A DNA stretch of 43,633 nt from Streptomyces xantholiticus. GTDB taxonomy: Bacteria; Actinomycetota; Actinomycetes; Streptomycetales; Streptomycetaceae. Shown here piece after piece: positions 6,398 to 13,026 of the stretch. The stretch is taken from contig NZ_BMWB01000010.1 in the NCBI RefSeq assembly GCF_014651015.1, positions 6,103 to 49,735 on the forward strand, read 5' to 3'. The position numbers and the translations under genes are program-made. How positions within the stretch are numbered: position 1 is the first letter of the stretch; each line of letters opens with the position of its first letter. The notes below the pieces were generated by a model. It was not told the DNA's origin, did no database searches, and saw only the letters and a program-made list of their open reading frames with translations.

Positions 6398-7152
6398 ATG
6401 CCGGTGGAACAGCGCGGAGTCGACACCGTCCCCGAAGCGGAGCGCACCAGCACTCCGCGCGATCTCATCGCCATCCTGCTGGGATCGAACCCCCCAGCTC
6501 TTCGGTACGTACACGGCGCTGGCGGCCCGCGCCGGACTCGACTACGCCGGGCCCCTGGTCGCCGCGTCCCCCGCCTGGTACCTCGTCCCGTTTGCTGGTC
6601 GCCGCCGCGGCCGGCTCGGTGGGCAACGCGGGGCTGATGCTCTACTCGATGGGCCTCGACCTCGACGCCATCCTGCCGCGCGCCACCCGCACCCGCGCCA
6701 CCCTGGTGGTGGCCGTGGTGGCGACCGCTTTCGTCTTCGTCGGGCACTTCGCATGGGACGCACAGTCGGCCATGACCTCGTTCGTACTGCTGCTCACCGC
6801 GGTCGGCACGCCCTGGGCGGTGATCACGCTCATGGCGCACGTCCGCTGTGGCGGCACGTACGACGCGGAGGCACTGCAGGTCTACAACCGCCGTGCGCGG
6901 GGCGGCGCCTACTGGTTCCGGGCCGGCCGGCACCCGATGGCCACGCTCTCGTGGGCGCTCGGCGCCGCAGTGGGACTGGCGTCCGTCGCCACCCCGCTCC
7001 ACGAGGGGCCGCTGCTCGCCCTGGCCGGCGGGGTGGACTGCAGCTTCGTACTGTCGGGCCTGGTGGGCGGTGTCGCGTACGCGGCGCTCCGCGAGCGGGC
7101 GGCACGGACGACCGCGCCGGAGGGTCCGGTGACCGAGCCCGCGGTGCCGTGA
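6398..7152 (+). pseudogene. NCS1-family (cytosine/purine-type) permease remnant
   Basis: Starts well, with a GGCAGGGGC ribosome site and ATG at 6398, then MPVEQRGVDTVPEAERTSTP RDLIAILLGSN, typical of the N-terminus of CodB-like NCS1 permeases. At about 6490 it jumps to another frame, reading LFGTYTALAARAGLDYAGPL, which belongs far downstream in the family, so most of the N-terminal half (roughly 200 residues) is deleted. A second shift at about 6590 (an extra T in CCGTTTGCTGG) moves to the third frame (LLVAAAAGSVGNAG to PVTEPAVP, with several membrane segments). An intact copy would be about 470 residues. It diverges from the ureAB operon and so probably once imported a nitrogen compound for that pathway. 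A sequencing error could explain the single-base shift but not the deletion. Confidence 0.72.
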
Positions 7153-7271
7153 CCACGGTCGCGTGGCCGCTGGGCCGGGCCTGTACCGCCGGCGATCGAG
7201 GCGCCGGGCTCGGGCGGAGCCCGTGCACGGGTCCTGTGGCCCCTGCCGCCGGCGCGTTGGGAAGGGAGCCC

Positions 7272-7315
7272 GGTTCGGGAAGGCGGGAGACAGCTCCGCG
7301 CAGCGGCCCGGCCGT
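7272..7315 (+). repeat. Second dispersed intergenic repeat family, copy 1
   Basis: Contains GGTTCGGGAAGG followed by GCTCCGCGCAGCGGCCC. A closely related string occurs at 11461-11511. Both lie at the 3' ends of converging genes. The rest of 7153-7343 shows no gene. Confidence 0.55.
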
Positions 7316-7343
7316 CAAGGCGTGCGCGGCGCGGCCGGACACG

Positions 7344-7370
7344 GCGCGGCCCGCCCGGGACGGGCCGCGC
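7344..7370 (-). terminator. Terminator downstream of ilvE
   Basis: Perfect 10-bp stem GCGCGGCCCG / CGGGCCGCGC with a 7-nt loop, beginning 19 nt after the ilvE stop. It has no T tract, as is common in Streptomyces, and probably serves both converging directions. Confidence 0.65.
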
Positions 7371-7388
7371 AACCGTTCGCCGAGGCCG

Positions 7389-8495
7389 TCAGGCCAGTTC
7401 GTGCATCCAGCCGTGGATGTCCTCGCCGGTGCCCGTCTGGATGTCGAGGAGCGCCTTGCGCAGCCTCATGGTGACCTCACCCGGCTGCCCGCCGGACTGC
7501 GTCCACTCGCCGCGCGCCGACTTCACCAGGCCGACCGGGGTGATCACCGCGGCCGTGCCACAGGCGAAGACCTCCTTGAGCGTGCCGTTCTCGGTGTCGG
7601 CCTGCCACTGGTCGATGGAGACGCGGCCCTCCTCCGACCCGTAGCCGAGGTCCTTGGCCAGGGTGAGGAGCGAGTCACGGGTGATGCCCGCGAGCAGCGA
7701 GCCGGTGAGCTCGGGAGTGACGATCTTGAGGTCTCCGCCGGGGCCGGTCTCGTAGACGAAGTACAGGTTCATGCCGCCCAGTTCCTCGACCCACTTGTGC
7801 TCGACGGCGTCGAGGTAGGCGACCTGGTCGCAGCCCTTCTGCGCGGCCTCGGCCTGGGCGAGGAGGGACGCGGCGTAGTTGCCACCGGTCTTGGCGTCGC
7901 CCATGCCGCCGGGGACGGCGCGGACGCGGTCCTCGGAGAGCCAGATCGAGACGGGCTTGACGCCGCCCGGGAAGTAGGCGCCGGCCGGGGAGGCGATGAC
8001 GAGGAAGAGGTACTCGTTGGCCGGCTTCACACCGAGGCCGACCTCGGTCGCGATCATGAACGGACGGAGGTAGAGGGACGCTTCGCCGCCGTGGGCCGGA
8101 ACCCACGCCTTGTCCTGCTGGACCAGCGCGTCACAGGCGGCGATGAAGGTGTCGACCGGCAGCTCGGGCATCGCGAGACGGCGGGCGGACCGCTGGAAGC
8201 GCTCGGCGTTGGCCTCGGGACGGAAGGTTGCGACGGAACCGTCGGGGCGGCGGTACGCCTTGAGGCCCTCGAAGATCTCCTGCGCGTAGTGCAGGGTCAT
8301 GTTGGCCGGGTCGATGGACAGCGGCCCGTACGGAACGAGCTGGCCGTCGTGCCAGCCACGCCCCTCCGTCCACTTGATCGTCACCATGTGGTCGGTGAAG
8401 TGGCGGCCGAATCCCGGATTGGCCAGGATCGCCTCGCGCTCCGCGTCGGACAGCGGGTGCGAGGAGGGCTTGAGCTCGATCGTGGGCGTCGTCAT
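7389..8495 (-). CDS. ilvE: Branched-chain amino acid aminotransferase
   Basis: 368-residue class IV PLP aminotransferase, performing the last reversible transamination to isoleucine, leucine and valine. Motifs include MVTIKWTEGRGWHDGQLVPY, LHYAQEIFEGLKAYRR, ASLYLRPFMIATE, GGNYAASLLAQ, KWVEELGGMNLYFV (lysine that carries PLP) and EVFACGTAAVITPVG. The ATG at 8493-8495 is chosen because GAAGGA stands 11 nt upstream and homologues begin MTTPTIELKPS. The frame stays open a further 31 codons upstream without a better ribosome site. It lies between the permease remnant and leuB, in the same orientation as leuB but with its own 250-bp upstream region. Confidence 0.96.
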   Translation of the reverse strand: MTTPTIELKPSSHPLSDAEREAILANPGFGRHFTDHMVTIKWTEGRGWHDGQLVPYGPLSIDPANMTLHYAQEIFEGLKAYRRPDGSVATFRPEANAERFQRSARRLAMPELPVDTFIAACDALVQQDKAWVPAHGGEASLYLRPFMIATEVGLGVKPANEYLFLVIASPAGAYFPGGVKPVSIWLSEDRVRAVPGGMGDAKTGGNYAASLLAQAEAAQKGCDQVAYLDAVEHKWVEELGGMNLYFVYETGPGGDLKIVTPELTGSLLAGITRDSLLTLAKDLGYGSEEGRVSIDQWQADTENGTLKEVFACGTAAVITPVGLVKSARGEWTQSGGQPGEVTMRLRKALLDIQTGTGEDIHGWMHELA

Positions 8496-8579
8496 GAGTG
8501 CAGTGTCCTTCACCGGTTGTTGTGACGGACCGCGCTCACGCCGACTGCTTGGACGTCCGAGCATCGCCGTGTGCCACGG

Positions 8580-8604
8580 CCCACGCACGATTATCGCCCG
8601 TGGG
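8580..8604. promoter_or_regulatory. Imperfect palindrome upstream of ilvE
   Basis: A 25-bp element with outer arms CCCACG / CGTGGG and inner arms CGAT / ATCG matches its own reverse complement at 20 of 25 positions. It lies about 85 bp upstream of the ilvE start. It could be an operator or a leader hairpin; the sequence does not decide. Confidence 0.35.
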
Positions 8605-8682
8605 TGACCGTGCAGAAAACGGCGTGAATTGCGGCCCAGGATTCGATGGTGGCACCCGGGGGCCGCACAGGAAAAGCCGCCG

Positions 8683-8745
8683 GGCGCGGTGGGAGATGCG
8701 ACCCGGCGGCTTCTGGGGGTGTCCGGGGACGCCCCCGGAATGGTT
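8683..8745 (-). terminator. leuB terminator hairpins
   Basis: On the minus strand AAGCCGCCGGG pairs with CCCGGCGGCTT across a 15-nt loop, followed by TTTT (8683-8723). A second hairpin, GGGGGTGTCC / GGACGCCCCC with one mismatch, stands closer to the leuB stop. Both are 15-75 nt downstream of leuB. Confidence 0.72.
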
Positions 8746-8756
8746 CTTCCGGCGGG

Positions 8757-9800
8757 TCAGCTCGCTACTCGTACCGCGAGCGCGTCGCCGATCTCGTCCG
8801 TCGTGCGGACTGCCTCGGGAGTGCGGCCCGCCAGGTCGGCGGCGACCACGTCCTCGATCCGGACGGCCTCGCTCTCGTACCCCAGGTGCCGCAGCAGGAG
8901 GGCGACGGAGAGGATGGTCGCGGTGGGGTCGGCCTTGCCGGTGCCCGCGATGTCGGGCGCGGAGCCGTGCACAGGCTCGAACATCGACGGGAACTCGCCC
9001 GTCGGGTTGATGTTGCCGGACGCCGCGAGGCCGATGCCGCCGGTCACGGCAGCGGCGAGGTCGGTGAGGATGTCGCCGAAGAGGTTGTCGGTGACGATGA
9101 CGTCGAAGCGCTCCGGCTGGGTGACGAAGAAGATCGTCGCGGCGTCGACGTGCAGGTAGTCGGTGGTGACCTCGGGGTACTCCTGGCCGACCTTGTCGAA
9201 GATGTTCTTCCACATGTGGCCCGCGTACACGAGGACATTGTTCTTGTGGACGAGCGTCAGCTTCTTACGGGGGCGGGAGTTGGCCCGCTCGTACGCGTCG
9301 CGGACGACGCGCTCCACACCGTAGGCCGTGTTGAGGCTGACCTCGGTGGCGACCTCGGCGGGCGTGCCGGTGCGCAGGGAGCCGCCGTTGCCCGTGTACG
9401 GGCCCTCGGTGCCCTCACGGACGACGACGAAGTCGATGTCCGGGCGGCCGGCCAGCGGGGTGGCCGTGTTCGGGAACAGCTTCGACGGACGCAGGTTGAC
9501 GTAGTGGTCGAAGGCGAACCGCAGTTTCAGCAGCAGACCGCGCTCCAGCACACCGGACGGCACCGACGGGTCGCCGATGGCGCCGAGGAGGATCGCGTCG
9601 TGCTTCTTGAGGGAGTCGAGCTCCGCGTCGGGGAGAGTCTCTCCGGTGCGGTGCCAGCGCTGGGCGCCGAGGTCGTACTCCTTGGTCTCCAGCTTCACAT
9701 CCTGAGGCAGGACCGCGGCAAGGACCTTCAGGCCCTGCGCCACGACCTCCTGGCCGATGCCGTCACCGGGGACAACTGCGAGATTGATGCTGCGAGACAT
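8757..9800 (-). CDS. leuB: 3-isopropylmalate dehydrogenase
   Basis: 347-residue NAD-dependent beta-decarboxylating dehydrogenase of leucine synthesis, oxidising 3-isopropylmalate. Family signatures: VVPGDGIGQEV at the N-terminus, LLLKLRFAFDHYVNLRPSKL, the tyrosine-containing REGTEGPYTGNGG, LVHKNNVL, the metal-binding aspartates in VTDNLFGDILTDL, and MFEPVHGSAPDIAGTGKADP for the cofactor loop. Length is normal for the actinobacterial short form. The ATG at 9798-9800 gives the conserved start MSRSINLAVVPGDG. A perfect inverted repeat, GTCCAC-CAT-GTGGAC (9841-9855), lies about 40 bp upstream, and a small conserved-looking ORF precedes it on the same strand. Confidence 0.97.
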   Translation of the reverse strand: MSRSINLAVVPGDGIGQEVVAQGLKVLAAVLPQDVKLETKEYDLGAQRWHRTGETLPDAELDSLKKHDAILLGAIGDPSVPSGVLERGLLLKLRFAFDHYVNLRPSKLFPNTATPLAGRPDIDFVVVREGTEGPYTGNGGSLRTGTPAEVATEVSLNTAYGVERVVRDAYERANSRPRKKLTLVHKNNVLVYAGHMWKNIFDKVGQEYPEVTTDYLHVDAATIFFVTQPERFDVIVTDNLFGDILTDLAAAVTGGIGLAASGNINPTGEFPSMFEPVHGSAPDIAGTGKADPTATILSVALLLRHLGYESEAVRIEDVVAADLAGRTPEAVRTTDEIGDALAVRVAS

Positions 9801-9840
9801 GTCGGCACCCTACTCCCCGTCCCAGCCATTGACATGACAC

Positions 9841-9855
9841 GTCCACCATGTGGAC
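9841..9855. promoter_or_regulatory. Perfect 6-3-6 inverted repeat upstream of leuB
   Basis: GTCCACCATGTGGAC has 6-bp arms and a 3-bp spacer. The minus strand CACATGGTGGAC matches 9 of 12 positions of the remembered LtbR consensus, so it may be a weak NdgR-type site in front of leuB. Confidence 0.35.
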
Positions 9856-9889
9856 CACTCGACGGGGCGGCGTCCGGGGCCCAGCGGAC

Positions 9890-10018
9890 TCAGTGCCCGG
9901 TGGAACCGCCGTTGTCACGGCGGTCGAGGGCACGCTGCAGGGCCGCGGCGGCGTTCCTGCGGTCGGACTCGCTGGTGCGGGAGGCGTGGCGGACCCGGCG
10001 GACGGTCACAGCGGTCAT
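9890..10018 (-). CDS. Small 42-residue protein of unknown function
   Basis: MTAVTVRRVRHASRTSESDR followed by an alanine- and arginine-rich tail (AAAALQRALDRRDNGG). The ATG at 10016-10018 has a good ribosome site (AAGGAG, 9 nt upstream), which is why this start is preferred over the longer open frame. It is basic and predicted helical in the AAAALQRALDRR stretch, with no signal peptide or membrane segment. It lies upstream of leuB on the same strand with 89 bp between them, so read-through into leuB is possible. I do not recognise a named family; the ribosome site and actinobacterial codon use support it as real. Confidence 0.6.
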   Translation of the reverse strand: MTAVTVRRVRHASRTSESDRRNAAAALQRALDRRDNGGSTGH

Positions 10019-10200
10019 GATGATCGACTCCTTGAGATCAGAAGAGATTTCGAGGCGCCGGAAGGGGCGGGGAGCAGTGCCGCAGGGGTTGCCTGCCAAG
10101 CGCACGGGCTCACGACCGCCATTCGCTGGATCGAGCGAGACGTTCGGCTCCTACAAAGTTAGGACAGCTCGGTCTGTCTGTCTCCACAATTACTCGGACT

Positions 10201-10212
10201 TCCTACTATCTG
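10201..10212 (-). promoter_or_regulatory. Weak NdgR/LtbR-like element upstream of the small ORF/leuB
   Basis: The minus strand reads CAGATAGTAGGA, agreeing at 10 of 12 positions with the remembered CA(T/C)ATAGTG(A/G)GA. It precedes the small ORF and leuB on the same strand but is about 180 bp from the small ORF start. Confidence 0.28.
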
Positions 10213-10261
10213 AGACGCGATCACCGCGGCCCGGTGAGGGCTGGGTAGTTCAGCCAACTAG

Positions 10262-10291
10262 ATTGCATTCCTACCTAGCTGGTGGTGCAAT
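10262..10291. promoter_or_regulatory. Putative PadR autoregulatory operator
   Basis: Nested inverted repeat: outer arms ATTGCA (10262-10267) and TGCAAT (10286-10291), inner arms ACC and GGT around TAGCT. It ends 6 bp before the padR start, where PadR regulators commonly repress their own operon. Confidence 0.45.
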
Positions 10292-10297
10292 ACAGCC

Positions 10298-10636
10298 ATG
10301 GCCGCAGACCGCAGATCCAGCTGGCTCAAGGGTGTACTCGACCTGCTCGTCCTGTCCTGTCTCACCGCCGGTGAGAGCTACGGCTACGAGATCTCCAGGG
10401 CACTCGCCGAAGCGGGACTGGGGCAGATCAAGGGCGGGACTCTGTACCCGGTGCTCAACCGGCTCGAGCAAGCCGGGCTCGTGGTGGGCGAGTTCAGGGC
10501 CGCCGAGCGCGGGCCCGGGCGCCGCTACTACCGCCTCACCGACAAGGGGCGGGAGCATCTGGGCGCCGAGAGCGGGGCCTGGCTCGACTTCCACACGGCC
10601 GTCAGGAACAAGCTGTCCGCAGGGGGAACACCATGA
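10298..10636 (+). CDS. PadR family transcriptional regulator
   Basis: 112-residue winged-helix regulator. It matches the PadR domain through most of its length: LKGVLDLLVLSCLTAGESYGYEISRAL, then GTLYPVLNRLEQAGLV and GPGRRYYRLTDKGREHL, with a short C-terminal helix. The stop overlaps the next start (ATGA at 10633), so it is translationally coupled to a DUF2812 membrane protein, a common actinobacterial and firmicute arrangement in which the regulator represses its own operon. The nested dyad just upstream is the likely operator. The inducer is unknown. Confidence 0.9.
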   Translation: MAADRRSSWLKGVLDLLVLSCLTAGESYGYEISRALAEAGLGQIKGGTLYPVLNRLEQAGLVVGEFRAAERGPGRRYYRLTDKGREHLGAESGAWLDFHTAVRNKLSAGGTP

Positions 10637-11352
10637 CCACCGACGACACCGGCTACTTCGAGGAACTCGCCTCCGCGCTGCGCGCGGCCCAGGTCCCCGA
10701 GGAGCAGACCGCCGCGACCGTCGCGGACCTGACCGCCTATCTGGCGGAGACGGGCACCGCGCCCGAGGAGGAGTTCGGTCCGGCAGCCGCCTTCGCCGCA
10801 CAACTGGGCGCCGCCGCCCCCGCGGTGACCGGGCCACCCGGCGAGGCGGAGACCTGGACGTGGACGGCCGACATCTACAACGACCGCCGACTGCTCGCGG
10901 TCCACGGCGACCACGGCTGGGAGGTGGAACGCCTGGACGCACTCGGCCGGTTCGTGTGCCGGCGCACCCCCCGCACCGCGCTCCGCTGGGAGTACCGCCG
11001 TGAGATCGTCGGCGGCCGGCGCGAGGAGGTACTCGGCCGACTCGTCCCCGAGGGCTGGGAGCCGTGCGGCGAGTGGTTCTTCTACGCGTATTTCAAACGC
11101 CCCAAGGCGGCGAGCGCGGGCCCGGCCGCACTCGACACACTGCCGGCGCGGCCGGTGCGGTCGTGGTACATCGGCGTCAAGGGGTGGACCGTCAGTGCGG
11201 GGTGGCTGGTGGCCGTGGTGCTGATCCTGGTCGCGTACTACAGCCGCCACGTGGACTTCGCGATCGCGTTCCCGGTGTTGCTGGCGGGGACGTTCGGCAT
11301 GACGTACTGGGTCAGGCGCACGGTGGCCAGGAGCAGCGACCCGGCGACCTGA
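10633..11352 (+). CDS. HAAS/DUF2812-type membrane protein
   Basis: 239 residues. Residues 1-65 resemble the small helical HAAS domain often found beside PadR regulators (LRAAQVPEEQTAATVADLTA). The middle (about 85-165) looks like DUF2812, with HGWEVERLDALGRFV and EGWEPCGEWFFYAYFKRP. The C-terminus carries two membrane segments (GWLVAVVLILVAYY and AIAFPVLLAGTFGMTYWV) and a short basic tail. It is coupled to padR by a 4-base overlap. The likely role is a membrane sensor or stress-linked partner of the PadR regulator; no enzymatic motif is seen. Confidence 0.72.
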   Translation: MTTDDTGYFEELASALRAAQVPEEQTAATVADLTAYLAETGTAPEEEFGPAAAFAAQLGAAAPAVTGPPGEAETWTWTADIYNDRRLLAVHGDHGWEVERLDALGRFVCRRTPRTALRWEYRREIVGGRREEVLGRLVPEGWEPCGEWFFYAYFKRPKAASAGPAALDTLPARPVRSWYIGVKGWTVSAGWLVAVVLILVAYYSRHVDFAIAFPVLLAGTFGMTYWVRRTVARSSDPAT

Positions 11353-11460
11353 CGGGCGTTTTCCCTTCCCCGCCGCTTTCCGGACCGGGCTGGAGGACAC
11401 CGCGCGAAGCTCGGTACGGGTCCTGGTGCCACCCCCACGCCGCCAGGCGCAGGAGTCCGA

Positions 11461-11511
11461 GGTTCGGGAAGGGGGCGGGAAAGGGGCGGGCTCCGCGCAG
11501 CGGCCCCGCCG
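11461..11511 (+). repeat. Second dispersed intergenic repeat family, copy 2
   Basis: GGTTCGGGAAGG and GGCTCCGCGCAGCGGCCC recur here in the same order as at 7272-7315, separated by a slightly longer G-rich spacer. It lies between two converging genes. Otherwise nothing is seen in 11353-11533. Confidence 0.55.
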
Positions 11512-11533
11512 CCCCCCTCCACGGCGCGGACGC

Positions 11534-11938
11534 TCAGAACCTGCCGCCGGTGAGGCGGGAGAGAGGGCCGCGCCGGCGCAGGCCGGCCCTGCGGCCCAGC
11601 GCGTACGAGCCGGCCACCGCGGTGGCGACACCCGTACCCGCCCCGGCCACCATGGCCTTGCGCGCCTTGACGAGGGTCCACACCGTCCCGGCCTTGCCGA
11701 CGGTCGCGCCCGCCACGGCGGAGGCTGCGTGCTGGACGGTCCGGGCCGCCGATGCGGCCTTCTCGGTGGCCGCCCCGCCGATGCCCTGGGCGACTTCCCC
11801 GGTACGGCGAGCGGCGTCCTGCGCCTTGGCGGACGTCTTGGCCGGCGCGTCGGCAGCGGCCCGGGCCCCTGTCTGCGCGGCGGCGGTCGCCTTCTTCGTC
11901 GTACGTGCCTGTGTCGTCTTCTTCTCGGTCTCAGCCAT
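11534..11938 (-). CDS. Alanine/lysine-rich conserved hypothetical protein
   Basis: 134 residues beginning MAETEKKTTQARTTKKATAA. The first 60 residues are lysine-, threonine- and alanine-rich and low in complexity, like a flexible basic arm. A helical alanine-rich middle follows (RRTGEVAQGIGGAATEKAAS), then a hydrophobic stretch (MVAGAGTGVATAVAGSYALG) that may insert in or associate with the membrane, and a strongly basic tail (RRAGLRRRGPLSRL). The ATG at 11936-11938 is preferred over the longer frame, whose upstream part overlaps the divergent promoter region. It diverges from the DUF1206 protein. No family is recognised with certainty. Confidence 0.55.
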   Translation of the reverse strand: MAETEKKTTQARTTKKATAAAQTGARAAADAPAKTSAKAQDAARRTGEVAQGIGGAATEKAASAARTVQHAASAVAGATVGKAGTVWTLVKARKAMVAGAGTGVATAVAGSYALGRRAGLRRRGPLSRLTGGRF

Positions 11939-12053
11939 GCCGTTCGGGTATCCGCCCTCGCCGTCCGCAAACTGAGTCCCTGTCACGGCGCGTCGACGGC
12001 CCACTCCCGTTTTCACCGTGACCCCCCGGGCATCCGCGTACCGGAGGTGGCCC

Positions 12054-12887
12054 ATGAACGCACGTACGATGACGCTCCGCGGCCGGGCGGGTGCCCGGCG
12101 GGTGGCGAATGGCTCCGTCGTCGAATCGGCCGCGCGCTGGGGGTTCGCGGCGCGGGGAGTGATCTACCTGCTCGTCGGGGTGCTCGCCCTGCACATCGCC
12201 TTCGGCGACGGCGGCCGGCAGGCCGACCGGGGCGGTGCTCTCGCCGAACTGTCCGAGCAGCCGTTCGGCTCCCTGCTGCTGTGGACGCTGGGGGCCGGAC
12301 TGGTCGGCATGGCGCTGTGGCGACTGTCGGAGGCGCTGTTCGAACCGGGCGGAGCCGATGACCACAAGATGGGCAAGCGCCTGCTGTCGGTGGGGCGTTG
12401 CCTCTTCTACGCGTTCGTCGCCTACTCGGTCCTGGCGTTCGCCGCGGGCGAGAGCGGGAGCGGCTCGAGCGACAAGCAGTCCCAGGACGTGACGGCCCGG
12501 GCGCTGGAACTGCCGGCCGGGCAGTGGATCGTCGGCGTGGCCGGTGCCGGCGTGGTCGTCGCCGGTGGCTGGGTGGCCGTGCGCGCGGCGCTGCGCAAGT
12601 ACGGCAAGCATCTCAAGCGGGGCGCCATGTCCCGCCGGGCACGGCGGTTCGTCGACGTGACCGGTGTCGGCGGCGGCGTGGCGCGTGGCTTGCTGTTCGC
12701 GGCTGTCGGCGTGTTCGTGGTGCGTGCCGCGATCTCCTACGAGCCGGACCGGGTGAAGGGCTTCGACGACACGCTGCGCTCGTTCGCCGGGACCCCGGCC
12801 GGTCCGTGGCTGCTGGTGCTGGTCGCCGCCGGTCTGGTGCTGTTCGGCTTCTTCTCGTTCTGCATGGCCCGCTGGCGCCGGGTTTGA
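12054..12887 (+). CDS. DUF1206 family membrane protein
   Basis: 277 residues with three repeats of a two-helix DUF1206 module (six membrane segments): WGFAARGVIYLLVGVLALHI with FGSLLLWTLGAGLVGMALWR, then VGRCLFYAFVAYSVLAFAAG with WIVGVAGAGVVVAGGWVAVR, then VARGLLFAAVGVFVVRAAIS with GPWLLVLVAAGLVLFGFFSF. Each module carries the G-x-A/A-R-G pattern before its first helix. The ATG at 12054 has GGAGGT 6 nt upstream, so the longer frame from 12018 is not used. Function is unknown; it is commonly conserved in actinobacteria and cyanobacteria. Confidence 0.85.
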   Translation: MNARTMTLRGRAGARRVANGSVVESAARWGFAARGVIYLLVGVLALHIAFGDGGRQADRGGALAELSEQPFGSLLLWTLGAGLVGMALWRLSEALFEPGGADDHKMGKRLLSVGRCLFYAFVAYSVLAFAAGESGSGSSDKQSQDVTARALELPAGQWIVGVAGAGVVVAGGWVAVRAALRKYGKHLKRGAMSRRARRFVDVTGVGGGVARGLLFAAVGVFVVRAAISYEPDRVKGFDDTLRSFAGTPAGPWLLVLVAAGLVLFGFFSFCMARWRRV

Positions 12888-12967
12888 ACGAGGCAGCGCG
12901 CCGGCGCCGGGGCCGAGCGGGGCAGGAGGAGTGCGCGAGGCGCCGCAGTGCGGCGGTCACACGGAAG

Positions 12968-13005
12968 CCGCCCCCGTTCCGGCGTGGGGGCCGGGACGGG
13001 GGCGG
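12968..13005. terminator. Bidirectional terminator between DUF1206 gene and P5C dehydrogenase
   Basis: A 16-bp stem (CCGCCCCCGTTCCGGC against GCCGGGACGGGGGCGG, one T-G pair) with a 6-nt loop lies between two converging genes. No other feature is seen in 12888-13026. Confidence 0.75.
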
Positions 13006-13026
13006 AGCCTTGGGGCGACTGGTCGG

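Noticed and set aside
8646..11003. Long plus-strand open frame opposite leuB and onward
   Set aside because: It is antisense to leuB and the small ORF, crosses the padR gene in another frame, and has the alanine/arginine/valine-rich composition expected of a GC-rich shadow; no ribosome site or family motif.
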